Positions 22,938-29,790 of a stretch of DNA of 34,311 bases are shown in pieces. The DNA lies in the NCBI GenBank assembly GCA_937872535.1, contig CALMTC010000021.1:1-34311 (forward strand), read 5' to 3'. This DNA comes from an uncultured bacterium (GTDB lineage Bacteria; Patescibacteriota; Gracilibacteria; Absconditabacterales; Absconditicoccaceae). The notes beneath the pieces were generated by a model, which did no database searches, had not been told where the DNA came from, and saw only the letters and a program-made list of their open reading frames with translations. The position numbers were made by a program, and so were the translations under genes. Each line of letters starts with the position of its first letter. Position 1 is the stretch's first letter.

Positions 22938-24044
22938 TTAATTAATAAATATTGCTACACCTTTTTCGATTAATTCTTTTGCTCTCATTTTACTCACTTC
23001 TAACTCTTTATTTTTAAGTATTCTCTTACCTAAAAGTATATCATTATATGTTCTGATTGTCTTTACTGTTACTGTTTCTGGCTCTATTATTTTAGTCTTT
23101 CCTTTCTTTCCAACCTTTCCAATAAGCTCAATCCAAGCTTCTTCTGTGCCGACTGGTTTGTGTTCAAACTTTGGAATATTATTATAAATTTTCTGTATAA
23201 ATTTATCATCAAACTTCTTTAGTTCCATATCTAAAATGTAACCAGTTTTTCCTTCTTCGATTTGTTCGTAAGCATTTTTAAAGTTCGTTGCAATTACTGG
23301 CGTTCCTACCGCCAAAGATTCCATAATAGCAAAGGCCCAGCCTTCAGTATCTGACAATTGAACTGAATAATCAGCGTCTGCTACCATGTGCTCCAAGCCT
23401 TTTCCGTTTCCTCTAAACACCACTTCCTGAACTCCTTTTAATTGATTCTTAATCCTATCAACATAAGCTTTGTCTAATCCATCTCCGTAAATGTTCCAGT
23501 CGAAAGGTATTCCTGATTCTTTTAGCCTTAAAGCCATTTTTACAATCCTTGAAAATCCTTTTTCTTTTCCTATTCTCGAAGTCGTTATTAACCTCAACAC
23601 TCTTTCTGGTTTTACCTCATCATCTAATAAGTAGTGGATCACTTTGCACTTTTCTCCGTATCTTTCCTCGAAAGTCTTTGCGATATTTTCTCCTCCCGCC
23701 CAATGTTCACTAACTTCTTCCAATCTTTGATACTTGAAGTTCCAATGCTTCTCAATTCCTTGAAAGTCTGCGTGTACCATTTGAACATATTTCTTCGCTT
23801 TAATATGTTTTACAGGTCTTTTTCCCCAAGCACTTGAAAAAATACACAAGTCTGTTTCAAAATATTCTCCGCTAAAAATAATCACATTAACGAACTTCCT
23901 CATCTTGTTTAGTTCGTTTACATCTCCGCCATCACAAACAAAAGTTATGTCGTAATACTTTGATAATCTTCTGCAGAAATTCAAATTAAAGCTCTCAACT
24001 CCTCCTACTGTGTTTTGGCAAGAGTGATATAAAATTATTCGCAT
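22938..24044 (-). CDS. Glycosyltransferase family 4-like (GT-B fold)
   Basis: A 368-residue enzyme. The N-terminal Rossmann-like half begins MRIILYHSCQNTVGGVESFN (Gly-Gly acceptor loop). The C-terminal half contains RLITTSRIGKEKGF (about 150-164, nucleotide-sugar phosphate-binding Arg/Lys), WNIYGDG and the EX7E motif E234-GWAFAIM-E242, followed by SLAVGTPVIATN, all standard for retaining GT4 enzymes. It should transfer a sugar from a nucleotide donor. A 40-residue phage-type module is fused at the end (about 329-368). It is the last enzyme of the sugar operon, overlapping the ParB-like gene by 10 nt. Acceptor is unknown: virion protein, DNA or cell-wall glycan. Confidence 0.88.
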   Translation of the reverse strand: MRIILYHSCQNTVGGVESFNLNFCRRLSKYYDITFVCDGGDVNELNKMRKFVNVIIFSGEYFETDLCIFSSAWGKRPVKHIKAKKYVQMVHADFQGIEKHWNFKYQRLEEVSEHWAGGENIAKTFEERYGEKCKVIHYLLDDEVKPERVLRLITTSRIGKEKGFSRIVKMALRLKESGIPFDWNIYGDGLDKAYVDRIKNQLKGVQEVVFRGNGKGLEHMVADADYSVQLSDTEGWAFAIMESLAVGTPVIATNFKNAYEQIEEGKTGYILDMELKKFDDKFIQKIYNNIPKFEHKPVGTEEAWIELIGKVGKKGKTKIIEPETVTVKTIRTYNDILLGKRILKNKELEVSKMRAKELIEKGVAIFIN

Positions 24045-24460
24045 ATAAGTAAGTAACGGTATTTTATTGATAAAGCGTTCATCGCACTTATTCGATGACT
24101 TCCATCTATTAAGATATATTTTCCGTCTTCTTCATAAGCTGTTAATCCTCCATAAATCTTTCCGTTTATCACTCTTAACTTGTCTTCTTTTTCTTCTGAA
24201 TATCCATTTTTAATACTTCTTATTATCTCTCTGAACTCTTGCGTTCTTCTTAACAAATCTTCTTCTGTTTCCAAAGAATCCCAAACCTTACCGTGTATTT
24301 TTAATTTTTCTTCAAGCCATTTGTAGTAACCACTTTCTTTGAGTTCTGTTTTACTATCCGCTAATTCTTTAGCGTATCCCATAAAAGGTATATCTAAAAT
24401 TGGCTCTAACTTTCCAAATTGTCTTGTATAAATCTCTTTAATTGGTACTAATTTCCGCAT
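24035..24460 (-). CDS. Stand-alone ParB/Srx-like protein in the sugar operon
   Basis: A 141-residue protein. N-terminal MRKLVPIKEIYTRQFGKLEP resembles the first ParB strand and helix. The middle is a charged helix (SLETEEDLLRRTQEFREIIR). The end has KYILIDGSHRISAMNALSIK, the DGxHR box that in ParB-fold proteins binds nucleotide (CTP or ATP). Members of this fold act as CTPases, nucleases, or free-amino-acid kinases. Its location between a methyltransferase and a glycosyltransferase suggests a metabolic rather than partition role, by inference. Confidence 0.65.
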   Translation of the reverse strand: MRKLVPIKEIYTRQFGKLEPILDIPFMGYAKELADSKTELKESGYYKWLEEKLKIHGKVWDSLETEEDLLRRTQEFREIIRSIKNGYSEEKEDKLRVINGKIYGGLTAYEEDGKYILIDGSHRISAMNALSIKYRYLLICE

Positions 24461-24557
24461 TTTCCAATAATTGAAATACTATTGCTAATAAAATTCCGCC
24501 AATTCCTAGTTCTAAACTTGTCCAAGCAACTAGCATTAAATAAAATAAAATTATCAT
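24438..24557 (-). CDS. 39-residue membrane peptide in the sugar operon
   Basis: The ORF runs from ATG at 24555-24557 to TAA at 24438-24440, filling the gap between the methyltransferase stop (24564) and the ParB-like start, which it overlaps by 23 nt. It begins MIILFYLMLVAWTSLELGIG, continues with more hydrophobic residues and ends in a short acidic tail (ENAEISTN). One transmembrane helix is likely. It could anchor the sugar enzymes to the membrane. Tight placement supports it; length is the weak point. Confidence 0.55.
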   Translation of the reverse strand: MIILFYLMLVAWTSLELGIGGILLAIVFQLLENAEISTN

Positions 24558-24563
24558 CAATCT

Positions 24564-25079
24564 TCAGTAACATTTAAAAACTTTCCTTATTGATTTTGGG
24601 TCGTGTGGACTTGGCGATACTCCGTAACATAAACAATTCTTGTAATACTTATCCACAATTTTATAAGTCTGTTCTTCCGTTCTGGTATGATAAATCGGAG
24701 AACTTCCTTTGACTGGGTATTCCATTATCAAAACCTTTGCAAGTTTAGAATAATGCTTAATCGCTCTCTCAAAATCTTCGTAATCTAAAATATGAAAAGT
24801 TGATAACGAAATCGCTATGTCTATTTTCTCTTTCCAATCAAACAAATTCATTAATCTGAAATCTGCTTCAGGAAAATTCTTCTTTGCCATTTCTATGTAT
24901 TCAACGCTTGTGTCTATTCCTGTATAACTAGCAATTTCTTGAAGCTCTAATAGTGGTAGAAGCAATCCTTCGTTGCAACCGATATCTAGTACCGTTTTTC
25001 CGGTCCAAAAGGTTTCTGGCTCTGTTATAGCGTTAAATTTAAGTAATATCTTCTCCTCTGTCTGATACTTTGGTGTCAT
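24564..25079 (-). CDS. SAM-dependent methyltransferase (class I)
   Basis: A 171-residue Rossmann-fold methyltransferase: motif I TVLDIGCNEGLLLPLLEL (about 29-46), motif II with YTGIDTSVEYIEMAK (acidic Asp at the strand end), motif III-like ADFRLMNLFDW, and IDIAISLSTFHIL for motif IV. It lacks a long C-terminal substrate domain, like small O- or N-methyltransferases of glycan clusters. It lies between the SDR (ATGA overlap) and the membrane peptide, so a sugar intermediate is the likeliest substrate, by inference. A tRNA or protein substrate cannot be excluded. Confidence 0.85.
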   Translation of the reverse strand: MTPKYQTEEKILLKFNAITEPETFWTGKTVLDIGCNEGLLLPLLELQEIASYTGIDTSVEYIEMAKKNFPEADFRLMNLFDWKEKIDIAISLSTFHILDYEDFERAIKHYSKLAKVLIMEYPVKGSSPIYHTRTEEQTYKIVDKYYKNCLCYGVSPSPHDPKSIRKVFKCY

Positions 25080-25822
25080 ATTAGTATTAAAGATGAACTA
25101 GGTAATTTAAAATACTTTTCAAGTTTCTCAACACTCCCAACACTTATTGAGAATCCTTTTCGTTCTTTTATAGTGTAACTCATTTGGATATTTAAATCCT
25201 CAAAATACTCAATCAAAGCTCTTGTATTTCTCGGAACTCCTGAACATAGATTAAAAGTTCCATAAACTTCGTTCGTTAGTCCTTCTTCTAATATTCTTAC
25301 AACATCTGAAACGTGAACATAATCTCTGTAATAATTATCAGGATTATATATCTCTATCGGTCTGCCTGTTAAAAGTTTGTTAATTAACGAATCACTAAAT
25401 CCTTGTCCGTAAACATTAAAGATTCTAAACACCAAAGCGTCATCTCCTAGAAATTGTTCTGCGTCATATTTTGTTTTTGCATACAGACTTCTCGGATTTA
25501 TATTCTCTGTCTCTTTGTTTGGTAACACTTCTTTCTGGTCATATATTGAGCAAGTTGAAGCGAAAACGAATTTTTTCAATCCAAACTCTTTTGCTGTTTC
25601 ATACATCACTTTCGTTGCTTCTGTGTTTACCTGCTTTAGTTTTGCAACATCATCTCCGAAAGTTAATCCTGCTAAATGTATTATTCTTTCTGGTTTTAAC
25701 TTCTTAATGTACTTCTCAACTGCCTTGCTATTTGTTAAATCCAGTTCGTGCTTTGTTGGTCTTGCTCCCTGAATCTCTAAATGAGTTCCAATTCTTCCAG
25801 TTGAGCCTGTGATTAAATTCAT
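25076..25822 (-). CDS. NAD-dependent extended SDR (sugar epimerase/4-ketoreductase)
   Basis: A 248-residue enzyme. NAD-binding GSTGRIG (6-12), ERIIHLAGLTF (about 45-55), FASTCSIYD with the catalytic Ser, and YAKTK (Tyr114, Lys118) give the Ser-Tyr-Lys triad. FRIFNVYG, DYVHVSDVV and a shortened C-terminus follow. It is shorter than classic epimerases (about 310-330). Placed directly after the 4,6-dehydratase and coupled to it, it most simply reduces or epimerises the 4-keto-6-deoxy intermediate, as WbpK or WbpV do after WbpM. The exact product cannot be told from the sequence. Confidence 0.87.
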   Translation of the reverse strand: MNLITGSTGRIGTHLEIQGARPTKHELDLTNSKAVEKYIKKLKPERIIHLAGLTFGDDVAKLKQVNTEATKVMYETAKEFGLKKFVFASTCSIYDQKEVLPNKETENINPRSLYAKTKYDAEQFLGDDALVFRIFNVYGQGFSDSLINKLLTGRPIEIYNPDNYYRDYVHVSDVVRILEEGLTNEVYGTFNLCSGVPRNTRALIEYFEDLNIQMSYTIKERKGFSISVGSVEKLEKYFKLPSSSLILI

Positions 25823-26829
25823 AATCCTAACTTCTTAAATAGATAAACAACATCTTTGTCTCCTACTTTGTACTGTAAACTTTTCACTAAAAACTTCTCC
25901 AAAACTTCTGGAACTCTTTTCTTGTTCTTAAAACATTCCTTAATCTTATAAACCGAATCATCTTCTGTTTTTTCTTTTACCATATCTAATTCTTCAATCA
26001 TCTTTTCTCCTTTCCTAAGTCCGACAATCTCTATTCCTGAATCCGATTTAGTTTTCTCTATTAATTTTTCAGCTAGTTCGTAAACAGAATAAAGTTCTCC
26101 CATATCCAACCAATAAATCGAGCCTTGTTCTCCTATCTCTTTTGCTTTTAAGATTAAAGAAACTGCTTCGTTCTTGCTCATAAAATACCTGCGAATCTTT
26201 TTATGAGTTACTGTTAAATTCTTTCCTTCTTCAATTTGTTTTAGCCAAGTATTAACAACACTTCCGTTTGACTGAATCACGTTTCCGAATCTTACGCTTA
26301 TTCCTCCTGCATTCTCTACCGCTAGTTCACACAACCTTTTTGTCATTCCCATATACGATGACGGATTAACTGCTTTGTCTGTTGATACCAAAACAAAGTT
26401 TTCTGCTTTTGAAAGCTTAATCATATTCATTACTCCACCGACATTATTGTTAAAAGCTTCTAGTGGATTCTCTTGCATAAGCGGAACGTGCTTATATGCT
26501 GAGGCGTGTATTATTGTTTCTGGTTTAAAGTCTTTGAGTATTTTTTTCATTGCAGGACTTTTCACGTCTGCAATTTTATAAGTGGCTTGTTTTCCTAACT
26601 CTTGTGAAATTTGAAATAGTCCATTCTCATACCAATCAACTATTAGAACTTCTGCGCTCAATGAGATTAATTTTCTTGCTAGTTCACTTCCAATACTTCC
26701 TGCTCCTCCTGTTATTAAAACTCTTTCTTTAATGTCTTTTAAATCTACCTTTCTTTCTTCTCTGCCTAGTAATTTTAGTATCTCTTTATCTGTGAACTTA
26801 ATAGACTTCCTCGATGAATGGTATTTCAT
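25819..26829 (-). CDS. UDP-N-acetylhexosamine 4,6-dehydratase-like (CapD/WbpM type, soluble)
   Basis: A 336-residue SDR of the Polysacc_synt_2 group. GGAGSIGSEL (41-50) is the NAD loop signature of this group, followed by HASAYKHVPLMQENPLEAF (about 108-126) and STDKAVNP (149-156). The active site reads SSYMGMTKR: Met160 sits four residues before Lys164, so the triad is Ser/Thr-Met-Lys as in WbpM and CapD rather than Ser-Tyr-Lys. RYFMSKNEAVSLIL and GLRKGEKMIEEL complete the family. It lacks the N-terminal membrane domain of WbpM. It should turn UDP-GlcNAc (or a relative) into a 4-keto-6-deoxy sugar, the first step of the operon. Confidence 0.88.
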   Translation of the reverse strand: MKYHSSRKSIKFTDKEILKLLGREERKVDLKDIKERVLITGGAGSIGSELARKLISLSAEVLIVDWYENGLFQISQELGKQATYKIADVKSPAMKKILKDFKPETIIHASAYKHVPLMQENPLEAFNNNVGGVMNMIKLSKAENFVLVSTDKAVNPSSYMGMTKRLCELAVENAGGISVRFGNVIQSNGSVVNTWLKQIEEGKNLTVTHKKIRRYFMSKNEAVSLILKAKEIGEQGSIYWLDMGELYSVYELAEKLIEKTKSDSGIEIVGLRKGEKMIEELDMVKEKTEDDSVYKIKECFKNKKRVPEVLEKFLVKSLQYKVGDKDVVYLFKKLGL

Positions 26830-26842
26830 AAATTTTGTATCT

Positions 26843-26890
26843 TTTTATCACATAATATATAGCCATAAGTTCACAAGTCGCACAAACCTG
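26843..26890 (-). promoter_or_regulatory. Candidate promoter/operator before the sugar operon
   Basis: The 74-nt gap between the XRE gene and the dehydratase holds TTGTG-CGAC-TTGTG, a direct repeat usable as an operator, then an AT-rich block CTATATATTATG. TTGTGA to TATGTG has a 16-nt spacer. The match to sigma70 is weak. Its position after a small XRE regulator makes a control site reasonable. Confidence 0.35.
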
Positions 26891-26903
26891 AAATTCTAAA
26901 TCG

Positions 26904-27110
26904 TCATATGTCAGAACGAAAGTCCTCATCTCTCTTATGTATTTCTAGCAGTTTTTGAAAGTTTCTGAAGTTAGGCTCTGAAGCTCCGTTCCTCCAGTTG
27001 TGAATAGTAGTGTTAGTTACTCCTATTTCTCTTGCAAGTCTTGTTAATCCAAACTTCTTTCCTGTTTGAATATCGAGTATTCTTTGTAATGTTTTTTGTG
27101 AGTAGTCCAT
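26904..27110 (-). CDS. XRE-family (Cro/CI-like) DNA-binding protein
   Basis: A 68-residue protein with one HTH_3 domain: LQRILDIQTGKKFGLTRLAR then EIGVTNTTIHNWRNGASEP (about 26-45, recognition helix TTIHNWRNG), finishing in FRNFQKLLEIHKR. It has no second domain, so it is Cro-sized rather than CI-sized. It may regulate the sugar operon or the switch to late genes; the TTGTG repeat just downstream is a candidate operator. No integrase accompanies it, so it does not by itself indicate lysogeny. Confidence 0.88.
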   Translation of the reverse strand: MDYSQKTLQRILDIQTGKKFGLTRLAREIGVTNTTIHNWRNGASEPNFRNFQKLLEIHKRDEDFRSDI

Positions 27111-27136
27111 ATTTTATTATTTAATATTTTTAATGG

Positions 27137-27478
27137 TTAGTCAAGTTTATTTTTTATGTTCTGAATTAAGGTTTCCATTTTAGATTTGTACCAAACATCG
27201 AAAGCCAATAACGAGTTCTCCTGTTTCCATTTAACAAACAAAACTGCTCTCAATCTTTGGCTCGGTGTTTTAGTTCCAGTCTCTGCCAATTCTTTTGGTA
27301 ATTCTTCTTCTTGAATTTCGTTCATAGAAAAAGCCAACCAACCTTGCATTCCTCTTATATCTCTTAAAGCAACAAACTCTGGATTTGAAAGCTCTCTTGT
27401 CTCGAAAGTTAGTTTCGCACTTCTGTCTTTTAAATCATTAACCGAAACTAATCCTGCTGGTAAAGTTATTATGTTCAT
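27137..27478 (-). CDS. Phage protein of unknown function (MNIITLPA family)
   Basis: A 113-residue protein with a beta-like start (MNIITLPAGLVSVNDLKDRS, AKLTFETRELSNPEF), a middle containing MQGWLAFSMNEIQEEEL, then KTPSQRLRAVLFVKWKQENS and FDVWYKSKMETLIQNIKNK. 'KTPSQRLR.VL...W' recurs in phage early proteins of unknown role. I know no function. A decayed copy lies at 29689-29779. The gene is coupled by ATGA to a 35-residue membrane ORF upstream and follows the RNA candidate at 27591-27765. Confidence 0.8.
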   Translation of the reverse strand: MNIITLPAGLVSVNDLKDRSAKLTFETRELSNPEFVALRDIRGMQGWLAFSMNEIQEEELPKELAETGTKTPSQRLRAVLFVKWKQENSLLAFDVWYKSKMETLIQNIKNKLD

Positions 27479-27582
27479 TTTGAATAAATCCTCAAAATTA
27501 AATCTAACACCATCAAAGTTGTTGTAATAATCTGTATCACTAAAATCACTTTCAAACTTGTTACTAAAGACGGTTTTCTCAT
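27475..27582 (-). CDS. 35-residue membrane peptide
   Basis: The ORF with ATG at 27580-27582 ends at a TGA overlapping the ATG of the next gene (ATGA). Product: basic start MRKPSLVTSLK, one hydrophobic helix (VILVIQIITTTLMVLDLIL), end RIYSK. In the decayed copy at 29689-29779 this ORF is missing, apparently deleted between two AAATGA sites. Coupling and the clean helix support it. Confidence 0.6.
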   Translation of the reverse strand: MRKPSLVTSLKVILVIQIITTTLMVLDLILRIYSK

Positions 27583-27590
27583 TTGTTTAA

Positions 27591-27765
27591 ATAAAAACTA
27601 AACAGCGGTGGTCTTGTTTCTGGAATCCGCAATCGCCCACCAGATTAACAGCCATTATCGTTAGTATCTAGCCTTGTACTCTGTGTGTAGAGCAGTTCTA
27701 GACCACACTACCCAACGAAATACGCTTAACTGTACAAAACCACCTGTGTTTGGCTTCTATTTAAT
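27591..27765 (-). ncRNA. Structured non-coding RNA candidate, copy 1
   Basis: A gene-free stretch between the stop at 27780 and the membrane ORF. On the minus strand the ends pair: ACAGGTGGTTT with AGACCACCGCTGT (one bulged G). Inside, TCGTTGG pairs with CTAACGA, GTCTAG with CTAGAT, GCTCT with AGAGT, and TCTGG with CCAGA. TTTTGTAC can pair with GTACAAGG in a crossed fashion. The two ends (AAATAGAAGCCAAACACAGG... and ...CCGCTGTTTAGTTTTTATTT) are identical to those of copy 2 at 29791-29947, while the cores are unlike. It is read in the direction of the operon, either as a processed RNA or a leader. Confidence 0.6.
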
Positions 27766-27779
27766 CATCTATTCTTTTT

Positions 27780-28094
27780 TTAAGAGCTTTTTTTATCTAA
27801 TTTCAACAATTTCCTTAAATCTTCAAGATGATATTTTGTTGCTTTCAATTCTGATGTTTGAGCTTGTTCTCCATATACTTCGTTTATTCCATCTCTGAAT
27901 GCTTCGATAAATTCTCGGTCATACTCACCCGATATTTTCAATGTCGGCTCAATAACCGTACCTTCTTTAATTTCTTGTTCTTCCAAGGCTACTGGCTTAT
28001 AAGCAATCCTTTTTCCATTAACTTCACTAAATATATATATCTCTGTGCAATCACTCATCGGATTTCTATGTAATCTTACTGTCATCTCAATCAT
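27780..28094 (-). CDS. Unrecognised 104-residue protein
   Basis: Starts MIEMTVRLHRNPM at the shared start cassette (two in-frame ATGs nine bases apart). The body is beta-rich (EIYIFSEVNGKRIAYKPVAL, GTVIEPTLKISGEYDREFIE) followed by a helix (YHLEDLRKLLKLDKKSS). It has the look of a small early phage protein that is a two-layer alpha/beta domain. No function is known to me. Immediately downstream (15 nt) starts structured RNA copy 1. Confidence 0.7.
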   Translation of the reverse strand: MIEMTVRLHRNPMSDCTEIYIFSEVNGKRIAYKPVALEEQEIKEGTVIEPTLKISGEYDREFIEAFRDGINEVYGEQAQTSELKATKYHLEDLRKLLKLDKKSS

Positions 28095-28113
28095 TTAATA
28101 ATTTAATTAATAT

Positions 28114-28500
28114 TTAGTCAAGTTTATTTTTATATTTTCCTTCAAGTTTCAAAAACTTAACTAGCCTATCTGCTGAAACCTCTATTTTCTTTCCATTCAA
28201 TCTACTTATATATACTTTCCCGTCAACTGGTGATGTTTTTTCAAAAGTTATCACAAAAAACCCTTTGTATTGTGTGTTATCAATTGATTTGTCCAATATT
28301 ATAAATAGTTTCTTCTGTGCATAAGTCATCTCTGCCATATATCTTTTTTCTTCAATCAATATCCAGTCGCCCGTCTTATAATTCGACCAAATAAAATCCA
28401 GATTCGAGGCTACATAACCGATAGAAGAATCTATTTCTTCTTGTTCTCTGAGCCATAATCCAAACTCCGTACTATGTTTGTCGTTTCGTTGCCTCGTCAT
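28114..28500 (-). CDS. PD-(D/E)XK nuclease-like protein
   Basis: A 128-residue protein. Glu12 in STEFGLWLR, Asp35 in NLDFIWSN, then IEEK (Glu50/Glu51, Lys52) and Gln62 in YAQKKLF give E-x22-D-x14-(E)ExK-x9-Q, the layout of restriction-like PD-(D/E)XK nucleases, including spacing between the Asp and the ExK strand. The second half (KVYISRLNGKKIEVSADRLV) is beta-rich. The gene overlaps the upstream ParB-methyltransferase by 29 nt, so the pair could be a compact restriction-modification system or a phage genome-degrading or recombination enzyme. Not proven; the fold is inferred from motif spacing. Confidence 0.65.
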   Translation of the reverse strand: MTRQRNDKHSTEFGLWLREQEEIDSSIGYVASNLDFIWSNYKTGDWILIEEKRYMAEMTYAQKKLFIILDKSIDNTQYKGFFVITFEKTSPVDGKVYISRLNGKKIEVSADRLVKFLKLEGKYKNKLD

Positions 28501-29692
28501 ATATCCTAGCTTTAGAAATATTTATACTTTCTTCATCAATATCTATACCATCAAACAAGCGATTTAACCGAACACTCGCTACGCCAGTTGTTCCTGCACC
28601 ACAAAACGGGTCTAATATTGATTGACCTTCTGATGTTATTTTTTGAATAATGTCCTGCATTCCACTTTCGGATTGTCCCCATTTATGGAATGATTTATCG
28701 TTTCCATCACTCCTAAATACATCACCAAATATTTTGCCTTTGTACATATCACCTTTTTTAATGAACATTAACAATGGTTTCCAAGTTGTATTCACATTCC
28801 TATGTCTTAATGGTGTTGGCTGTCCTTGTGTTAAATAACAACCAGTCCAGTAATAATCAAGATGTTTTGACATTAGTCTATAAATTTCGTCTAAATAAGA
28901 TTGTCCACACATTGCAATAAGTAATCCACCATCTTTTAACCATTCATTAGAACGCTTAGCAAGTATTTCATACAGGAATAAGTATTCTTTTGGGTACGGG
29001 GGGTCTGTTATTATGTAATCGTATTTTTTAGATAGTTCTACTTTTTCAATATCGCCTATTATAAGATTTGTTCTTTCATTAAGAGGTAAGTTTTTTGCAC
29101 TTTCAGCAACCTCAGTTCTTTCTTTTTTAATTCTTTCACTTGATTCCTGTTGTTTAATTTCTTTGTATATTTCGTTTATGCTTTTCTCTTTGTTTTCTAA
29201 CTGTTCTCTCCTTTCGTGCGTTAAGCTATTTTGAATCTTCTTTACCTTCATTATCGTGTCGTGTGATAGGTTTGCTAGTTTCGCTACTTCACGCTTAGTG
29301 TCAATAACCTTGTCAGATATCTGACTACCTTTTTTGCCTCTACCTTCTGATAGTTTTAGATTTTCTTTTGCCTTCTCCGTAAACATATCCTCAAACTCAA
29401 GTGCTAATACTGCTCTTTGATATGCTGAGATATTTCTTCTACCCAATTGATTTTTGATTACAAACATAATCGCATCTTGTTCACTTTCAAAGTGTTCTTC
29501 TTTGATTTGATATGGAATATTATGTTTTATACAAATCACATATCTGTTATGTCCATCGACAATAAAGCCATTCCATACAACTAGTGGCTCTCTGCAACCA
29601 TACTGAACTATATTTTCTTCTAATTGTTTAAACTCACTTTCTTGTAATTCTGGGATTTTGTTTTTAAATTTTGGATTTATTTTAATTTTCAT
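28472..29692 (-). CDS. ParB-like domain / HTH / DNA methyltransferase fusion
   Basis: A 406-residue protein. ParB box FIVDGHNRYVIC (about 43-54, DGHNR), a following QLGRRNISAYQRAVLALEFE (about 82-101) that is typical of ParB-like phage proteins, a helix-turn-helix (about 134-155; REVAKLANLSHDTIMKVKKI), a charged linker, then a methyltransferase with DPPY (230-233) and DPFCGAGTT (about 361-369), beta-class order. It is distinct from the fusion at 21591-22751 (different motifs and an extra HTH). Probable N6-adenine methylation; its stop region overlaps the nuclease-like gene, suggesting joint function. The start ATG overlaps the TGA of a decayed gene. Confidence 0.87.
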   Translation of the reverse strand: MKIKINPKFKNKIPELQESEFKQLEENIVQYGCREPLVVWNGFIVDGHNRYVICIKHNIPYQIKEEHFESEQDAIMFVIKNQLGRRNISAYQRAVLALEFEDMFTEKAKENLKLSEGRGKKGSQISDKVIDTKREVAKLANLSHDTIMKVKKIQNSLTHERREQLENKEKSINEIYKEIKQQESSERIKKERTEVAESAKNLPLNERTNLIIGDIEKVELSKKYDYIITDPPYPKEYLFLYEILAKRSNEWLKDGGLLIAMCGQSYLDEIYRLMSKHLDYYWTGCYLTQGQPTPLRHRNVNTTWKPLLMFIKKGDMYKGKIFGDVFRSDGNDKSFHKWGQSESGMQDIIQKITSEGQSILDPFCGAGTTGVASVRLNRLFDGIDIDEESINISKARIYDEATKRQT

Positions 29693-29779
29693 TTTATTTT
29701 ATTTTTTAATCCTTGAATAATAGCTTCCATCTTTGACTTATACCAAACATCAAAATGCTGGTAAAGTTATTATGTTCAT
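29689..29779 (-). pseudogene. Decayed, internally deleted copy of the 113-codon gene
   Basis: It starts ATG..MNIITLPA, identical over 24 nt to the gene at 27137-27478, then jumps directly to FDVWYKSKMEAIIQGLKNK in another frame. The middle 80 or so codons are missing and the junction carries a frameshift (91 nt in total). The TGA still overlaps the ATG of the ParB-methyltransferase. The upstream 35-residue ORF is absent here, so the RNA copy 2 flank is joined straight to this start. Confidence 0.85.
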
Positions 29780-29790
29780 TTGTTTAAATA

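Noticed and set aside
26904..27110. Evidence of lysogeny from the XRE regulator
   Set aside because: It is Cro-sized, and no integrase, excisionase or attachment site is seen in the window.
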